A stretch of 58,356 bases of DNA. It comes from Bacilli bacterium. Its GTDB lineage: Bacteria > Bacillota_I > Bacilli_A > RF39 > UBA660. The translations under genes and the position numbers were made by a program. This document shows positions 7,540 to 17,226 of this stretch, in pieces. The notes below the pieces were generated by a model. That model did no database searches. It had not been told where the DNA came from and worked only from the letters and a program-made list of their open reading frames with translations. Location: assembly GCA_017472015.1 (NCBI GenBank), contig JAFURC010000008.1, positions 1-58,356 of the forward strand. The letters run 5' to 3'. Each line of letters begins with the position of its first letter. Within the stretch, counting starts at the first letter, position 1.

Positions 7540-9381
7540 TTATTCAACAACTATATAAGGTTCATCAACAGTACCTAAAGCATCAATAACTTTAGTATTA
7601 GATTTTAAATATAAAACTGGAACACTATAATCGTAATCACTTATCACTTCAACCTCACCAACTGTTCCGTATCCCATCCAACCATATATTATAACTTTTT
7701 TAGTATTACTAGTATTAGATGGTGAAATTAGCTTAACTGAATATCCAACTATTCCCGGAAACCAAGTTGTTGCAAATCGCCTGTCATTACTTTCACTCAT
7801 TAGTGTATTCCAATAACTACTATCTGCTGTATAGCCGTAATCACTTGGATACGCCAGACCAATTAATCCATTCCAAGTTGCCTCATAATTGTCATGTATA
7901 TTATTTTCATCTCTTTCACTTTCATATGCTGTTATAGGGGTATCTGTATCGAATTTAAAATTACCTAAATAATAAGTAGTTAAAGAAATTAAATTTTTGG
8001 ATTTTTCACTAAAAGTACTTAAATATCCTTGATTAGGATTACTTACATTTTCATCATGTTCACTATTTAAATAATACATAAGTCCTGAACTTGTCCAGTC
8101 ATTAGTATTAGTTCCTAAGTCACTCTTATTCCAATATTTTGGTTCATAAGTTATTCCATTTATTAAATAACTTGTTGGAAAAGAACTTAATCTTTCATTC
8201 TTTATTAGTTTTATTTTCTCTTCATAAGTTGGATTACCTTCACTATCTAAAACTATATTTCCTAATTCATCTTTTACAGTATCTTTGAATACTCCAACTA
8301 TTCTCCAAGTTTCATTATTAAATGATACATAGTTATTAACATCTCTTCCTGTATAGCGATATTCTCTAATACTACTTGTATTCATTTGTTTAACACTAGT
8401 TTGGTATACATTACTAGTTTGATTAAGAGAATTTTCTTCATATAAAGTTCCTTCTTGATTAATAGCCACTAATCCTCCAGTTCCAACTTTTGATTTAACA
8501 ACATCTACAAAGTTAGGATAAATACTTTTTTCAGTGAAATCTCCTAATACATTTACTTTAATAGATGCAAATAAATTATTCCATTCATCCGTTGTATAAT
8601 CTTGTCCAACATTTCCGATTACAACATTTCCATCTATCCACATATATAATCTATAAGTTATATCAATTTCTTCAGTTTGATTTTTCGAAATTGTATTAAC
8701 CCATATTCTTTGATTTACTAAATTATTATAATTTTGATCACTTATAACAGTTGTTTCAACTTGATCTTTAACCTCAATTAAAGTAAATCTTAAAAATTCA
8801 TCTTTAATTCTATTTTCTTCTACTTTTTCTTCTGGAACATTCCCACGATTAAGAACTATTTCATAATAAATATCTTTTTCAGAATAAGTATTCTTACCAG
8901 TTATTGTAAATTCAAAATATGGTAAATCTAAACTTTCAAATTTTGATATTATAATATTATTTTCTTTAAAATATGTTAAATCTTCTTCAAAAAACCCATT
9001 ATTATCAATAAACGCTTGAAATGTGTCTCCATATTTAGTTCCTGTTCCTTTACAAAAATCTAATGCATTTTCCCCGTCTTCCCAATTCCAACTACTAGTA
9101 TAATTTATACATTTATAAAGTTCTGTTGAAGAAATTGTTTCACTTTGTTCTTTCATAATAGGATTTACAATATAGCCACTTACATCAATTGGCATCATAT
9201 TACCTTCGTTAATTATTGTATTCGACTCTTTATAATGCATATAAATATCACCTAGAACTAATTGTTGATTATTGGTTCCGGTTTCTTGATAGGTAAATAT
9301 TGCATATGTTATTGTAATTGTTAATAATAATATTAAAGTAATTACTATACTTAATATTAAATTTCTTATTTTCTTTTTCAT
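7540..9381 (-). CDS. Large exported surface protein with lectin-like C-terminus
   Basis: 613 residues. The N-terminus (KKKIRNLILSIVITLILLL, then ITYAIFTYQETGT) is the type of signal segment seen on substrates of SipW-class peptidases, such as TasA-like matrix proteins. A middle beta-rich region follows. From about residue 340 (YRYTGRDVNNYVSFNNETWR) to the end there is a DUF6273/FGE-like globular domain ending VPVLYLKSN then DEPYIVVE, a fold used for lectin-like binding. No sortase motif is seen. The upstream region carries a G8 tract in a promoter-like spacer, so expression may be phase variable. Processing by the SipW-like peptidase at 28.1 kb is inferred. Confidence 0.72.
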   Translation of the reverse strand: MKKKIRNLILSIVITLILLLTITITYAIFTYQETGTNNQQLVLGDIYMHYKESNTIINEGNMMPIDVSGYIVNPIMKEQSETISSTELYKCINYTSSWNWEDGENALDFCKGTGTKYGDTFQAFIDNNGFFEEDLTYFKENNIIISKFESLDLPYFEFTITGKNTYSEKDIYYEIVLNRGNVPEEKVEENRIKDEFLRFTLIEVKDQVETTVISDQNYNNLVNQRIWVNTISKNQTEEIDITYRLYMWIDGNVVIGNVGQDYTTDEWNNLFASIKVNVLGDFTEKSIYPNFVDVVKSKVGTGGLVAINQEGTLYEENSLNQTSNVYQTSVKQMNTSSIREYRYTGRDVNNYVSFNNETWRIVGVFKDTVKDELGNIVLDSEGNPTYEEKIKLIKNERLSSFPTSYLINGITYEPKYWNKSDLGTNTNDWTSSGLMYYLNSEHDENVSNPNQGYLSTFSEKSKNLISLTTYYLGNFKFDTDTPITAYESERDENNIHDNYEATWNGLIGLAYPSDYGYTADSSYWNTLMSESNDRRFATTWFPGIVGYSVKLISPSNTSNTKKVIIYGWMGYGTVGEVEVISDYDYSVPVLYLKSNTKVIDALGTVDEPYIVVE

Positions 9382-9420
9382 TTTTTACTCCTTTTTTATA
9401 CTTTATTAAATTAATTTTTT

Positions 9421-9476
9421 TAGTATAAAATCAAAGTAAAAAGATGTATAAAAAGATGGTTGTAAATTTACCATTT
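9421..9476 (-). promoter_or_regulatory. Leader hairpin upstream of the surface-protein gene
   Basis: On the minus strand TGTATAA and ATGGT pair with ACCAT and TTATACA, giving a long imperfect hairpin followed by TCTTTTT. It could end obg transcripts or attenuate the surface-protein gene. A TATACT box (9426-9421) just downstream might provide a second start. Confidence 0.4.
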
Positions 9477-9530
9477 CTTATACACCTAAAAATCTTGAAA
9501 ATATCTTTTATTTCAAGAGAAATTAAGCGG

Positions 9531-9563
9531 TTTATACCCCCCCCATAGTTGACTTAAAGTCAA
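9531..9563 (-). promoter_or_regulatory. Promoter-like element with a G8 tract in its spacer
   Basis: Minus strand: TTGACT (9563-9558) and TATAAA (9536-9531) are separated by 21 bp, of which eight are consecutive G (9544-9537). The -35 lies in a 19-bp palindrome (9547-9565, AGTTGACTT arms). Slippage in the G tract would change the -35/-10 spacing; four G would give the 17-bp optimum. An alternative, weaker -35 (TTTAAG) gives 16 bp with the present tract. The element is about 150 bp upstream of the large surface-protein gene. Confidence 0.5.
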
Positions 9564-9676
9564 CTTTTGAATTTGAAAATATTGAAAATTTTTTATTTAA
9601 TTTTTTTACCATATTTATCAAATCCTTTCTATGATTTAATAATACAATAAAAATTTGTTTTTTTCAAGAGAAATTT

Positions 9677-10948
9677 TTATTTTCTGTATTCAAATTCAAA
9701 GTCAAGAATTTTTACAATATCTCCCTCTTCTATTCCCATACTTTCTAATTTTTCATCAATTCCTAATTTTCTTAATTTATAAATAAATCTTTCAATACCT
9801 TCATCTGATTGGAAATTAGTCATCTTAAACATTTTTTCAACCTTTTCACCATAAATAATGTATTCATCATTAACTTTTTTAATATCAAATGGTTTTTCAC
9901 TTTCAAATTTATATAATACATGTGATAAATATTCTGTTTCTTCATATAAAGGAGTATTTGGAGTTTCATCTACTAAATCCGCTAGTTTTACCATTACTTC
10001 ATCAAGTCCTTCATTAATCATAGCCGTTATTGGGTATACTTCACAATCAACTTTTTCTTTAAATTTAGATAAATTTTCGTCTGAATTTGGCATATCCATT
10101 TTATTAGCAATGACAATCATTGGTTTTTTAATTAGTTTTGGACTAAATTTTTCAAGTTCTTTGTTAATAGTTTGAAAATCATCATATGGATCTCTTCCTT
10201 CTGATGCCGACATATCAATAACATGAGCAATTACTTTAGTACGTTCAATGTGACGAAGGAATTTATCTCCTAGTCCCACTCCTTCACTGGCTCCTTCAAT
10301 AAGACCTGGTAAATCTGCCATAACAAAACTTCTATTGTCTTTGGTTTTTACAACTCCAAGATTTGGGGTAAGTGTTGTAAAATGATAATCGGCTATCTTT
10401 GGTTTAGCACGACTTACAATTGATAAAATAGTACTTTTTCCAACACTTGGAAGTCCTACTAGTCCAACATCGGCTAACAGTTTTAATTCCACTTTTAAAA
10501 CTCTTTCTTCACCTGGTTCACCATTTTCAGAAAAATTAGGTGCTGGATTTGATATTGTTTTAAATGCGGTATTTCCTCTTCCTCCACGTCCACCTTTAGC
10601 AACTACTACTTCACTATCTGGATCTTTTAGGTCAGCAATTATTAAATTCGTATCAGCATCAGTTACAACTGTCCCTTGTGGTACTTTAATAATAATGTCT
10701 AAGGCATTAGCTCCATCCATATTTTTACCACTTCCATTACCACCTTTTTTACCTTTAATAGTTTTCATATAACGTAAATCAATTAAAGTATGAAGACCAG
10801 TATCAACTTTAAAGATAATATCAGAGCCTCTTCCTCCATTTCCTCCAAATGGTCCTCCCATTTCAATATATTTTTCACGTCTAAAAGCTGTACATCCGTC
10901 TCCCCCACTTCCTGCAAATACTTTTATTATAGTTTCATCTATAAACAT
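9677..10948 (-). CDS. obg: GTPase Obg/CgtA
   Basis: 423 residues, the full three-domain form: glycine-rich Obg fold (KVFAGSGGDGCTAFRREKYI at residues 9-28, GGNGGRG), a central G domain with GLPSVGKST, DLPGL and NKMD motifs, and a C-terminal OCT domain (FERF-like QSDEGIERFIYKLRKLGI). It binds GTP/ppGpp and acts in 50S ribosome assembly and stress, and in Bacillus is also needed for sporulation initiation. It directly follows the HAD gene (4 bp), so the two form an operon. Confidence 0.97.
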   Translation of the reverse strand: MFIDETIIKVFAGSGGDGCTAFRREKYIEMGGPFGGNGGRGSDIIFKVDTGLHTLIDLRYMKTIKGKKGGNGSGKNMDGANALDIIIKVPQGTVVTDADTNLIIADLKDPDSEVVVAKGGRGGRGNTAFKTISNPAPNFSENGEPGEERVLKVELKLLADVGLVGLPSVGKSTILSIVSRAKPKIADYHFTTLTPNLGVVKTKDNRSFVMADLPGLIEGASEGVGLGDKFLRHIERTKVIAHVIDMSASEGRDPYDDFQTINKELEKFSPKLIKKPMIVIANKMDMPNSDENLSKFKEKVDCEVYPITAMINEGLDEVMVKLADLVDETPNTPLYEETEYLSHVLYKFESEKPFDIKKVNDEYIIYGEKVEKMFKMTNFQSDEGIERFIYKLRKLGIDEKLESMGIEEGDIVKILDFEFEYRK

Positions 10949-10952
10949 AATT

Positions 10953-11636
10953 TCACCTTCTTTTATTAATTTTTTTTATTAAACCTGATACCATTAAACA
11001 CGTATCAATTGCTTCATCTTTAACAGTTTTCTTAGCCCATTTCATAGCATATCCATTATAATCTTTTATCATTTCTAAATCATTATAATGATCACCTATT
11101 GTATAAATATCTTGATTACTTATATTATATTTATTCTTTAAATACTCAATTGGCGTTGATTTACTAATATTTTTAGAATAAATATAAAGATGATAAGAAC
11201 CAAATTCTTTAAAAACTTTATAACACAAATTATATTTTACCATAATTTTATTAAGTTCTATTAAAAATTCTTCACTTATTTTAGAAATTATTACTTCAAA
11301 CTCTAAAATATTATCTTGATATTTAATTGGTTCTACAATCAAATCAAATTTATTTTTTAATTTTTCTAGTTCTAAAAATAAATTATAATCTAAGTTAGAA
11401 TTATAAAGAATATTCGAGTTATTGTCAAATAAAATATTTCCATCAATACAACTTAAATAATTATAAGGTATTTTATATTTATCAATTTCTCTTTTAATAC
11501 TTTTATAAGGTCTTCCGGTATTAAGTAAAAATATATTTCCTTTCTTAATAAAATCTTCTAAATAAAATAAATTAATATATAAATCTAAATCAAATGTATT
11601 TAAAGTTCTATCATAGTCACTTGCAAGTAATATCAT
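10953..11636 (-). CDS. HAD-superfamily (Cof-like) phosphatase
   Basis: 227 residues from the preferred ATG at 11636, which follows the ribosome binding site GGGGGG; an ATG 12 bp further upstream would place that site inside the gene. Motifs: DYDRT (nucleophile Asp and acid), LLNTGRP (motif II), a lysine near KSTPIEYLK, and GDHYNDLEMI (motif IV). This is the class IIB HAD (Cof/sugar or nucleotide phosphatase) layout with a cap domain between motifs II and III. Substrate is unknown. The six-G ribosome binding site is itself a short homopolymer. Confidence 0.85.
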   Translation of the reverse strand: MILLASDYDRTLNTFDLDLYINLFYLEDFIKKGNIFLLNTGRPYKSIKREIDKYKIPYNYLSCIDGNILFDNNSNILYNSNLDYNLFLELEKLKNKFDLIVEPIKYQDNILEFEVIISKISEEFLIELNKIMVKYNLCYKVFKEFGSYHLYIYSKNISKSTPIEYLKNKYNISNQDIYTIGDHYNDLEMIKDYNGYAMKWAKKTVKDEAIDTCLMVSGLIKKINKRR

Positions 11637-11790
11637 TTTTCCCCCCATATATTTTTGTTTATATAATTATATTTAAAATAATTATTTATATACTAAAATT
11701 TTTGGTATATTATATTATAAAACGTTATTTTTTGCAAATAATTATGATAAAAAAATGGATTTTAAAATTCTTTTTAAACTAAGATAATTT

Positions 11791-11818
11791 AAAAAACACA
11801 TTTAATAATTTAAATGTG
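11791..11818 (-). terminator. Terminator of valS
   Basis: The stem CACATTTAA/TTAAATGTG (11797-11805, 11810-11818) with a 4-nt loop is followed on the minus strand by TTTTTT. It lies about 95 bp past the valS stop; the rest of 11649-11913 is featureless AT-rich DNA. Confidence 0.7.
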
Positions 11819-11913
11819 ATTCTTTAATATTTTCTAGCATAATTAATCTGTGTTAAATTATAACCTATTTAGATTTATAATACTCTTTTTAGATGTATTA
11901 ACATTATATTATT

Positions 11914-14346
11914 CTAATTTTTAATTAGTTTTTTACCTGGTTCTTCTAACGCATATGGAGTAATTTCAACATGGGTATCATCATTACATATTTCAATATC
12001 GATATTATTAGTTCTCGTACAACTTAAAATATCCATTAATGATGATCTTAATAATTTAGCATTTTCAAGTGAAATATAAATTTTAATATTTTCAACTGGT
12101 TCTTTCATTGATAAATTTCTTTCACTTTTAAACTTTCTTACTTCAGATACAATATTTTTTACTTCTGATCCAAAATCTAAATACTTTTGGTTAGAAGGTA
12201 ATTCTTTGAAACTACTATTACTTAATGTCTCCTCTTTTTCTAAAGATTTATATAAATTTTGATAAATAAATTCTGTAATATGTGGAACAAATGGTGAATA
12301 CATTTTTAAAATTTCTAAAAATACTATGGCTAATGTTTTTTTAGCTGCTAAATGCGTATTTGCATATTGATTATCTGGATTATATAATCTTTCTTTTACT
12401 ATTTCTAAATAATTATCACAAAAATCTTTCCAAAAGAAATTATCAACTTCAATTCGTGCTAATCCTACTTCGTAATTTTCCATTTGTTTTTTATATTTAT
12501 TAAAAGTATCACTACATTTTGAAATAATCCATTTATCAATTGGTGTTAATTCAACTTTTGAATGATTATCAATACTATTAATATGCATATCAACGAATTT
12601 AGCAGAATTCCATAATTTATTTAAAAAACGTTTTGAATCAGAAATAGCATCTTCAGAAAACCATGTATCAGTTCCTAATTTGTTAGAAGCAGTCCAGTAT
12701 CTTATCATATCTGCACCATAAGTATCTAATAAATCATTAGGAGACATTTTTGCATTGCCTTTTGATTTACTTATTTTTTCACCTTTTTTAGCAAGTACAA
12801 ATCCAGAAATCATTAAATCCTTCCATGGTACTTGTCCTTTGTGATAAAGGGATTTAACAATTGAATAAAAAGTCCAAGTTCGAATAATTTCATGTGCATG
12901 GCTACGCATTGTCATTGGATATAGAAAATCTTGTTGATTTGAATCACCATATTTCATATTAATAAATGGTGTAACTGATGATGTTGCCCATGTATCCATA
13001 ACAGCACTTTCCGGAATAAATTCTTTACATCCGCACTTACAAGATATACTTGGAGATACTTCTAAAGGATTAACAGGTAATTCTTTATCATCAGGAATAA
13101 TTACATCACCACAATCTTTACAATACCAAACTGGAAAAGGAACTCCAAAATATCTTTGACGCGAAATACACCAATCCCATTTTAAATTATTAACCCAATC
13201 TAAATATCTGTTTTTCATAGAAGATGGATACCAATTAATATCATCAGCGGCTTTAATTAACTCATTTTTAATATCTAAAACATTAATATACCATTGAGGA
13301 GAATTAATAATTTCAATTGGATTTCCACAACGTTCATGGATAGAAACCGGGTGTTCTATTTTTTCACTTTTAACTAAATAGCCTTGTTTTTCTAATTCTT
13401 TTACAATTTCACGTCTAGCATCTTCTGATTTCATTCCTCCAACAAAAGCGATTTCAGGATTAATTGTCCCATCTGATTGCACTACTTTTACAATAGGTAA
13501 ATTATAATCTCTTTGCCATTCTAAATCTACTTGATCACCAAAAGTCGAGCACATTACAGCCCCTGTTCCTTTTTCTTTAGATACTTTTTCAGAAGCATAA
13601 ACTAAAACTTCTTTATTATAAAGTGGTACTACCACCTTTTTACCAATAAACTCTTTATATCTTTCATCACTTGGATTTACAAATACTGCAACACATCCTC
13701 CTAACATTTCTGGTCTCGTAGTCGCAATTTCTAAATTCTTCCCTTCACATAAAAAATTAATATAATTAAAATATGTTTTAAAATCTTTATTTTCAAGTTC
13801 TGCTTGAGCAATCGAAGTTTGGCAGCATGGACACCATAACACAGGCATCTCTTTTCTATAAGCATTACCTTTTTTTACTAAATCAATAAAAGATCTTTGA
13901 GAAACCCTTCTTGATAATTCATCAATGGTATCATATTTTAAATTCCAATCAGCACTAATTCCTAACTTTTTAAATAAAGTTTGAAATTCTTCTATATACT
14001 TATCTTTTATAATATTACATTTCTCGATAAATTCACTTCTTGGTAAATCTTTAGCAACAATTCCAAGCTCTTTCTCGACTAATCTTTCAGTAGGAAGTCC
14101 ATTATCATCAAATCCTAAAGGATAAAATATATTTTCTCCCATTAAACGATGGTATCTTACTATCATTTCAGCTTGGGCAAAAGAAAAAATATGCCCTACA
14201 TGAAGTTTACCACTTACAGTTGGTGGTGGCGTATCAACAGAATAAATTTTTCTATTATCTACTCCTTTAAATTCAAATGTTTTTTTATCTTCCCATAATT
14301 TTTGAATTGTTTTTTCGTTTTCTATACTATATTTTTTATCTAACAT
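11914..14346 (-). CDS. valS: Valyl-tRNA synthetase, archaeal-like short form
   Basis: 810 residues from ATG at 14346, which follows AGGGAGG; the longer frame begins with a TTG and is not supported. It charges tRNA-Val. Signatures are SGKLHVGHIFSF (HIGH), the KMSKS loop GEKISKSKGN, and GFDDNGLPTERLVEKELG in place of the usual bacterial GTDHAGIATQ. That form, together with lack of the C-terminal coiled-coil arm of Bacillus/E. coli ValRS, places it in the archaeal/rickettsial-type group. It has its own promoter and no T-box. Confidence 0.95.
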   Translation of the reverse strand: MLDKKYSIENEKTIQKLWEDKKTFEFKGVDNRKIYSVDTPPPTVSGKLHVGHIFSFAQAEMIVRYHRLMGENIFYPLGFDDNGLPTERLVEKELGIVAKDLPRSEFIEKCNIIKDKYIEEFQTLFKKLGISADWNLKYDTIDELSRRVSQRSFIDLVKKGNAYRKEMPVLWCPCCQTSIAQAELENKDFKTYFNYINFLCEGKNLEIATTRPEMLGGCVAVFVNPSDERYKEFIGKKVVVPLYNKEVLVYASEKVSKEKGTGAVMCSTFGDQVDLEWQRDYNLPIVKVVQSDGTINPEIAFVGGMKSEDARREIVKELEKQGYLVKSEKIEHPVSIHERCGNPIEIINSPQWYINVLDIKNELIKAADDINWYPSSMKNRYLDWVNNLKWDWCISRQRYFGVPFPVWYCKDCGDVIIPDDKELPVNPLEVSPSISCKCGCKEFIPESAVMDTWATSSVTPFINMKYGDSNQQDFLYPMTMRSHAHEIIRTWTFYSIVKSLYHKGQVPWKDLMISGFVLAKKGEKISKSKGNAKMSPNDLLDTYGADMIRYWTASNKLGTDTWFSEDAISDSKRFLNKLWNSAKFVDMHINSIDNHSKVELTPIDKWIISKCSDTFNKYKKQMENYEVGLARIEVDNFFWKDFCDNYLEIVKERLYNPDNQYANTHLAAKKTLAIVFLEILKMYSPFVPHITEFIYQNLYKSLEKEETLSNSSFKELPSNQKYLDFGSEVKNIVSEVRKFKSERNLSMKEPVENIKIYISLENAKLLRSSLMDILSCTRTNNIDIEICNDDTHVEITPYALEEPGKKLIKN

Positions 14347-14381
14347 GCTAATCCTCCCTATAAAGATTTTTGACAATTCGT

Positions 14382-14409
14382 ATTATAGCATAAATCAAAC
14401 CTCAATCAA
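14382..14409 (-). promoter_or_regulatory. Promoter of valS
   Basis: Minus strand -35 TTGATT (14409-14404), 16-bp spacer, extended -10 TGCTATAAT with TATAAT at 14387-14382. The ribosome binding site AGGGAGG follows about 25 bp later. Confidence 0.75.
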
Positions 14410-14472
14410 TATTTCTATACACTTTTTTACTTTTCGAAAAAGAAAAAATTATCAAAAAAATTTTTTAATAGT

Positions 14473-15144
14473 TTAGACAATTTTAGTTAAATAATCATTA
14501 AATATTTTATTCATTATAATTGGAATATTTTTAATAAAAATATTATATTGTTCTTCATGTGATAATTCTTTTGTACTTTCATTTTCATTTGTTGGAAAAT
14601 CACTAATTCCTTTGATAATTAAAATTTTTACATTATTCATTTTACAAACATAGGCAATTCCTGCTGCTTCTGTGTCAACTACAGTAATATCATTGTCTTT
14701 TAAAATTAAATAATCATTCCACATTACTAAAGGTTTATCTGCTGTTCCAAGTATACCAGTGTTAAATTCAAAATTTAATGAAGATAAATCAATATCAACA
14801 TTGAATTTTTCTTTTATTAATGGTTCTGTTTCTCGAACCGTACAATCATATTGAACAGCTTTATTGGGAATAATTATATCATGTTGCTTAAATTTATGAT
14901 CAACCCCAGCACAAGTTCCTATTACAATTATTTTTTCTAAATTAAATTTATCAATCATATATTGGGTGCATGCAGCAGATGCAACTTTTCTAACGTAACA
15001 TCTATATATTAGTAAATCTTTATCATTGTATTTAACTTGAAAATACTCACCATATGGAGAGTTTAAACATTCATCATGTTTCTTATTTAAATATTTTAAA
15101 GTTTCTTCCCATTCATTAGATTCCGCTATACTTATTCCTATCAT
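14473..15144 (-). CDS. Nucleoside phosphorylase / MTA-SAH nucleosidase-family enzyme
   Basis: 223 residues, a PNP_UDP_1-fold protein. Visible features are IIVIGTCAGVDHKFKQHDII (phosphate/ribose loop), DTEAAGIAYVCKMNNVK (the conserved ribose-binding Glu) and IIKGISDFP (catalytic Asp). It would cleave the N-glycosidic bond of a nucleoside or a thionucleoside such as methylthioadenosine. The exact substrate is not readable. It is the last gene of a five-gene operon with sugar-type enzymes, 35 bp after the aminotransferase, so a role in recycling or making a nucleoside in that pathway is plausible. Confidence 0.8.
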   Translation of the reverse strand: MIGISIAESNEWEETLKYLNKKHDECLNSPYGEYFQVKYNDKDLLIYRCYVRKVASAACTQYMIDKFNLEKIIVIGTCAGVDHKFKQHDIIIPNKAVQYDCTVRETEPLIKEKFNVDIDLSSLNFEFNTGILGTADKPLVMWNDYLILKDNDITVVDTEAAGIAYVCKMNNVKILIIKGISDFPTNENESTKELSHEEQYNIFIKNIPIIMNKIFNDYLTKIV

Positions 15145-15179
15145 ATCTTCTCCTTATACATATTAATTATAGCACATCT

Positions 15180-16292
15180 TTATTTTTTTAAACTTATACA
15201 TTTATCTTTTTTATTTACAACGTTATTAATAATAATACAAATTTTTTCTACCTCAAATTCCGTAATATATGTATCAAGTGGTAAACATAGTATCCTTGAT
15301 GAAATATCTGATGCAATAGATGTTTTACTATTATCAATATAAGGTAGCATTTCATTAATACATGGATAAAAATACCTTCTTGGATATATATTTTCTTTAT
15401 TTAATTCAAAAATTACATTATTAACTTGGTCTTCATTTTCTAATAAAATTGGAAAATAGATATAGTTATATTCACAATTATTAGATACAGATGATATATA
15501 TATTTTATCTGATAAAAGTTTCTTATAAAGCAAAGAAATATTTTTTCTATATGAAATTATATCATTAAAATGATCTAAAACGCACAACCCCATTGCAGCA
15601 TTAAATTCACTTGCTTTAGCATTGATACCTACATATTCATAATTATTATTTAATAAGCCAAATTTCTTTTTAGCATTAATACTATCATTGTATTCTAAAT
15701 TATTTACAACACATATTCCTCCTTCGATTGAATGAAATAATTTTGTTGCATGTAAACTACATATAGATATATCTCCATATTTTAATAAAGATTGATTATT
15801 GTAATTTATTCCAAAACAATGAGCAGCATCATAAATAATTGGAATATTATATTTTTTAGAAATTAATTCTAAATTTAAAACATCACATGGAAAACCAAAA
15901 CAATGAACCGCTAATATTGCACTTGTTTTTTCTGTTATTTTTTCTTCTATTTTATTAGGATCTATATTAAACGTATTAGGTTCAATATCAACAAAAACTG
16001 GTTTATAATTTTGCCAAACAATTGAACTAATTGTAGCTACAAAAGTAAATGGCGTGGTTATTATTTCACCAGATTTGATTTTTAATGAATCAATTGCAAG
16101 TTGCAGAGCAATTGTACCGTTTGTTACATAATGTAAATTATCTACTTGTAAATATTTTTTCAATTCTTCAACAAATTCATTATTTAAAGGTCCATAATTA
16201 GTTAATATATGATTATCCCAAATTTTAGATATTTTAGCTATATATTCATCTATTGGTGGTAAATATGGTTTAGTTACATTTATTTTTGTCAT
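15180..16292 (-). CDS. DegT/DnrJ/EryC1-type PLP aminotransferase
   Basis: 370 residues, normal for sugar aminotransferases. The PLP residues are visible: YVTNGT at 55-60, AVHCFGFPCDV, the Asp in IIYDAAHCFG (D155) and the Schiff-base Lys in SLHATKLFHSIEGG (K184). Such enzymes transfer an amino group from glutamate or glutamine to a keto-sugar or a cyclitol, mostly for surface glycans or aminoglycoside-like products. It lies 11 bp after the APH-like kinase gene and follows a glycosyltransferase, consistent with an amino-sugar product. Confidence 0.88.
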   Translation of the reverse strand: MTKINVTKPYLPPIDEYIAKISKIWDNHILTNYGPLNNEFVEELKKYLQVDNLHYVTNGTIALQLAIDSLKIKSGEIITTPFTFVATISSIVWQNYKPVFVDIEPNTFNIDPNKIEEKITEKTSAILAVHCFGFPCDVLNLELISKKYNIPIIYDAAHCFGINYNNQSLLKYGDISICSLHATKLFHSIEGGICVVNNLEYNDSINAKKKFGLLNNNYEYVGINAKASEFNAAMGLCVLDHFNDIISYRKNISLLYKKLLSDKIYISSVSNNCEYNYIYFPILLENEDQVNNVIFELNKENIYPRRYFYPCINEMLPYIDNSKTSIASDISSRILCLPLDTYITEFEVEKICIIINNVVNKKDKCISLKK

Positions 16293-16303
16293 TTTAAGCC
16301 TTC

Positions 16304-17212
16304 CTATAATTTTTTTAAAACTTTTAGATGTTTTTCTTCAATAATACTTTTTTCGTATAAATCTAACTGCTCTAGTTGTCTTTCTCTATCTAATCTATTT
16401 TTGTCATTACTAACTATAGATAACCAAGAAAAAGCTCTTATTAAATCATATATATATATTCTTTTTAATAAATTAATATCAATTTTATCATTTTTATTTT
16501 TTTCATAATTACAAATAAATTTATCAAAAAATTCTAATGAATCATCTATATCTAAAGAAGCAATAACATTATTATGAAATAATCTTTGAATATCAAATTC
16601 TTTTAAGGATAATCCCATACCATCAGTATCTATTAATTTATATTCATTATTATCTTGCATAACATTAGAATTATATGGATCATTATGACATAAAACTAGT
16701 TTTCTATTAGAAATAGGTTCATTTTCACTAACTCTATTTAATAAATATAGAATTTTTCTTTTGGTTTCATAATCAATATACTTAGATGCATTTTTAAATA
16801 AATTCAATGTTTCTTCTGATAAATTAAAATTTAATTTAGAAAAATAATCATAATTAACATTAGTATTATGAATACTATTTAAACAATTAGCCCACCATAC
16901 TGGACTTGGTATAGTATTTATTTCTTGAAGTTCTCTATATACTATAATTATTCTATTTTTATCAATGAAATTATATTTACCATCAATAGTTTTTAATGGT
17001 TTTTCAACATAAATATTGTCAGATAAACAATTATATATATTTTCAAGATTATCATATTTAAATTTATCTAATATTTTTACAATTAATTTTTTTCCTTGCA
17101 AATACATTATAAAAATATGGGGATATTGATTCATAACTTCTATTTTAATTAAAGAACTATCACATTTTATATCATATTTTTCTAATATTATTTTTATTAA
17201 TGATTCATCCAT
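16304..17212 (-). CDS. APH/choline-kinase-family phosphotransferase
   Basis: 302 residues. The Brenner-type catalytic loop is present, LCHNDPYNSNVM (H176, D178, N183), followed by the metal-binding ID-TDGMG segment (around D195-D197); the N-terminal lobe has a candidate ATP lysine in KKLIVKIL. These kinases phosphorylate hydroxyls on small molecules: aminoglycosides, choline, homoserine or sugars. Being in an operon with a nucleotidyltransferase, an aminotransferase and a glycosyltransferase, it is more likely biosynthetic than a drug-resistance gene. This is inference. Confidence 0.83.
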   Translation of the reverse strand: MDESLIKIILEKYDIKCDSSLIKIEVMNQYPHIFIMYLQGKKLIVKILDKFKYDNLENIYNCLSDNIYVEKPLKTIDGKYNFIDKNRIIIVYRELQEINTIPSPVWWANCLNSIHNTNVNYDYFSKLNFNLSEETLNLFKNASKYIDYETKRKILYLLNRVSENEPISNRKLVLCHNDPYNSNVMQDNNEYKLIDTDGMGLSLKEFDIQRLFHNNVIASLDIDDSLEFFDKFICNYEKNKNDKIDINLLKRIYIYDLIRAFSWLSIVSNDKNRLDRERQLEQLDLYEKSIIEEKHLKVLKKL

Positions 17213-17226
17213 AAATATTCTCCAAT

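Noticed and set aside
11914-14376. Longer ValRS with ten extra N-terminal residues
   Set aside because: The upstream start is TTG and lies before the AGGGAGG site; the ATG at 14346 is correctly spaced.
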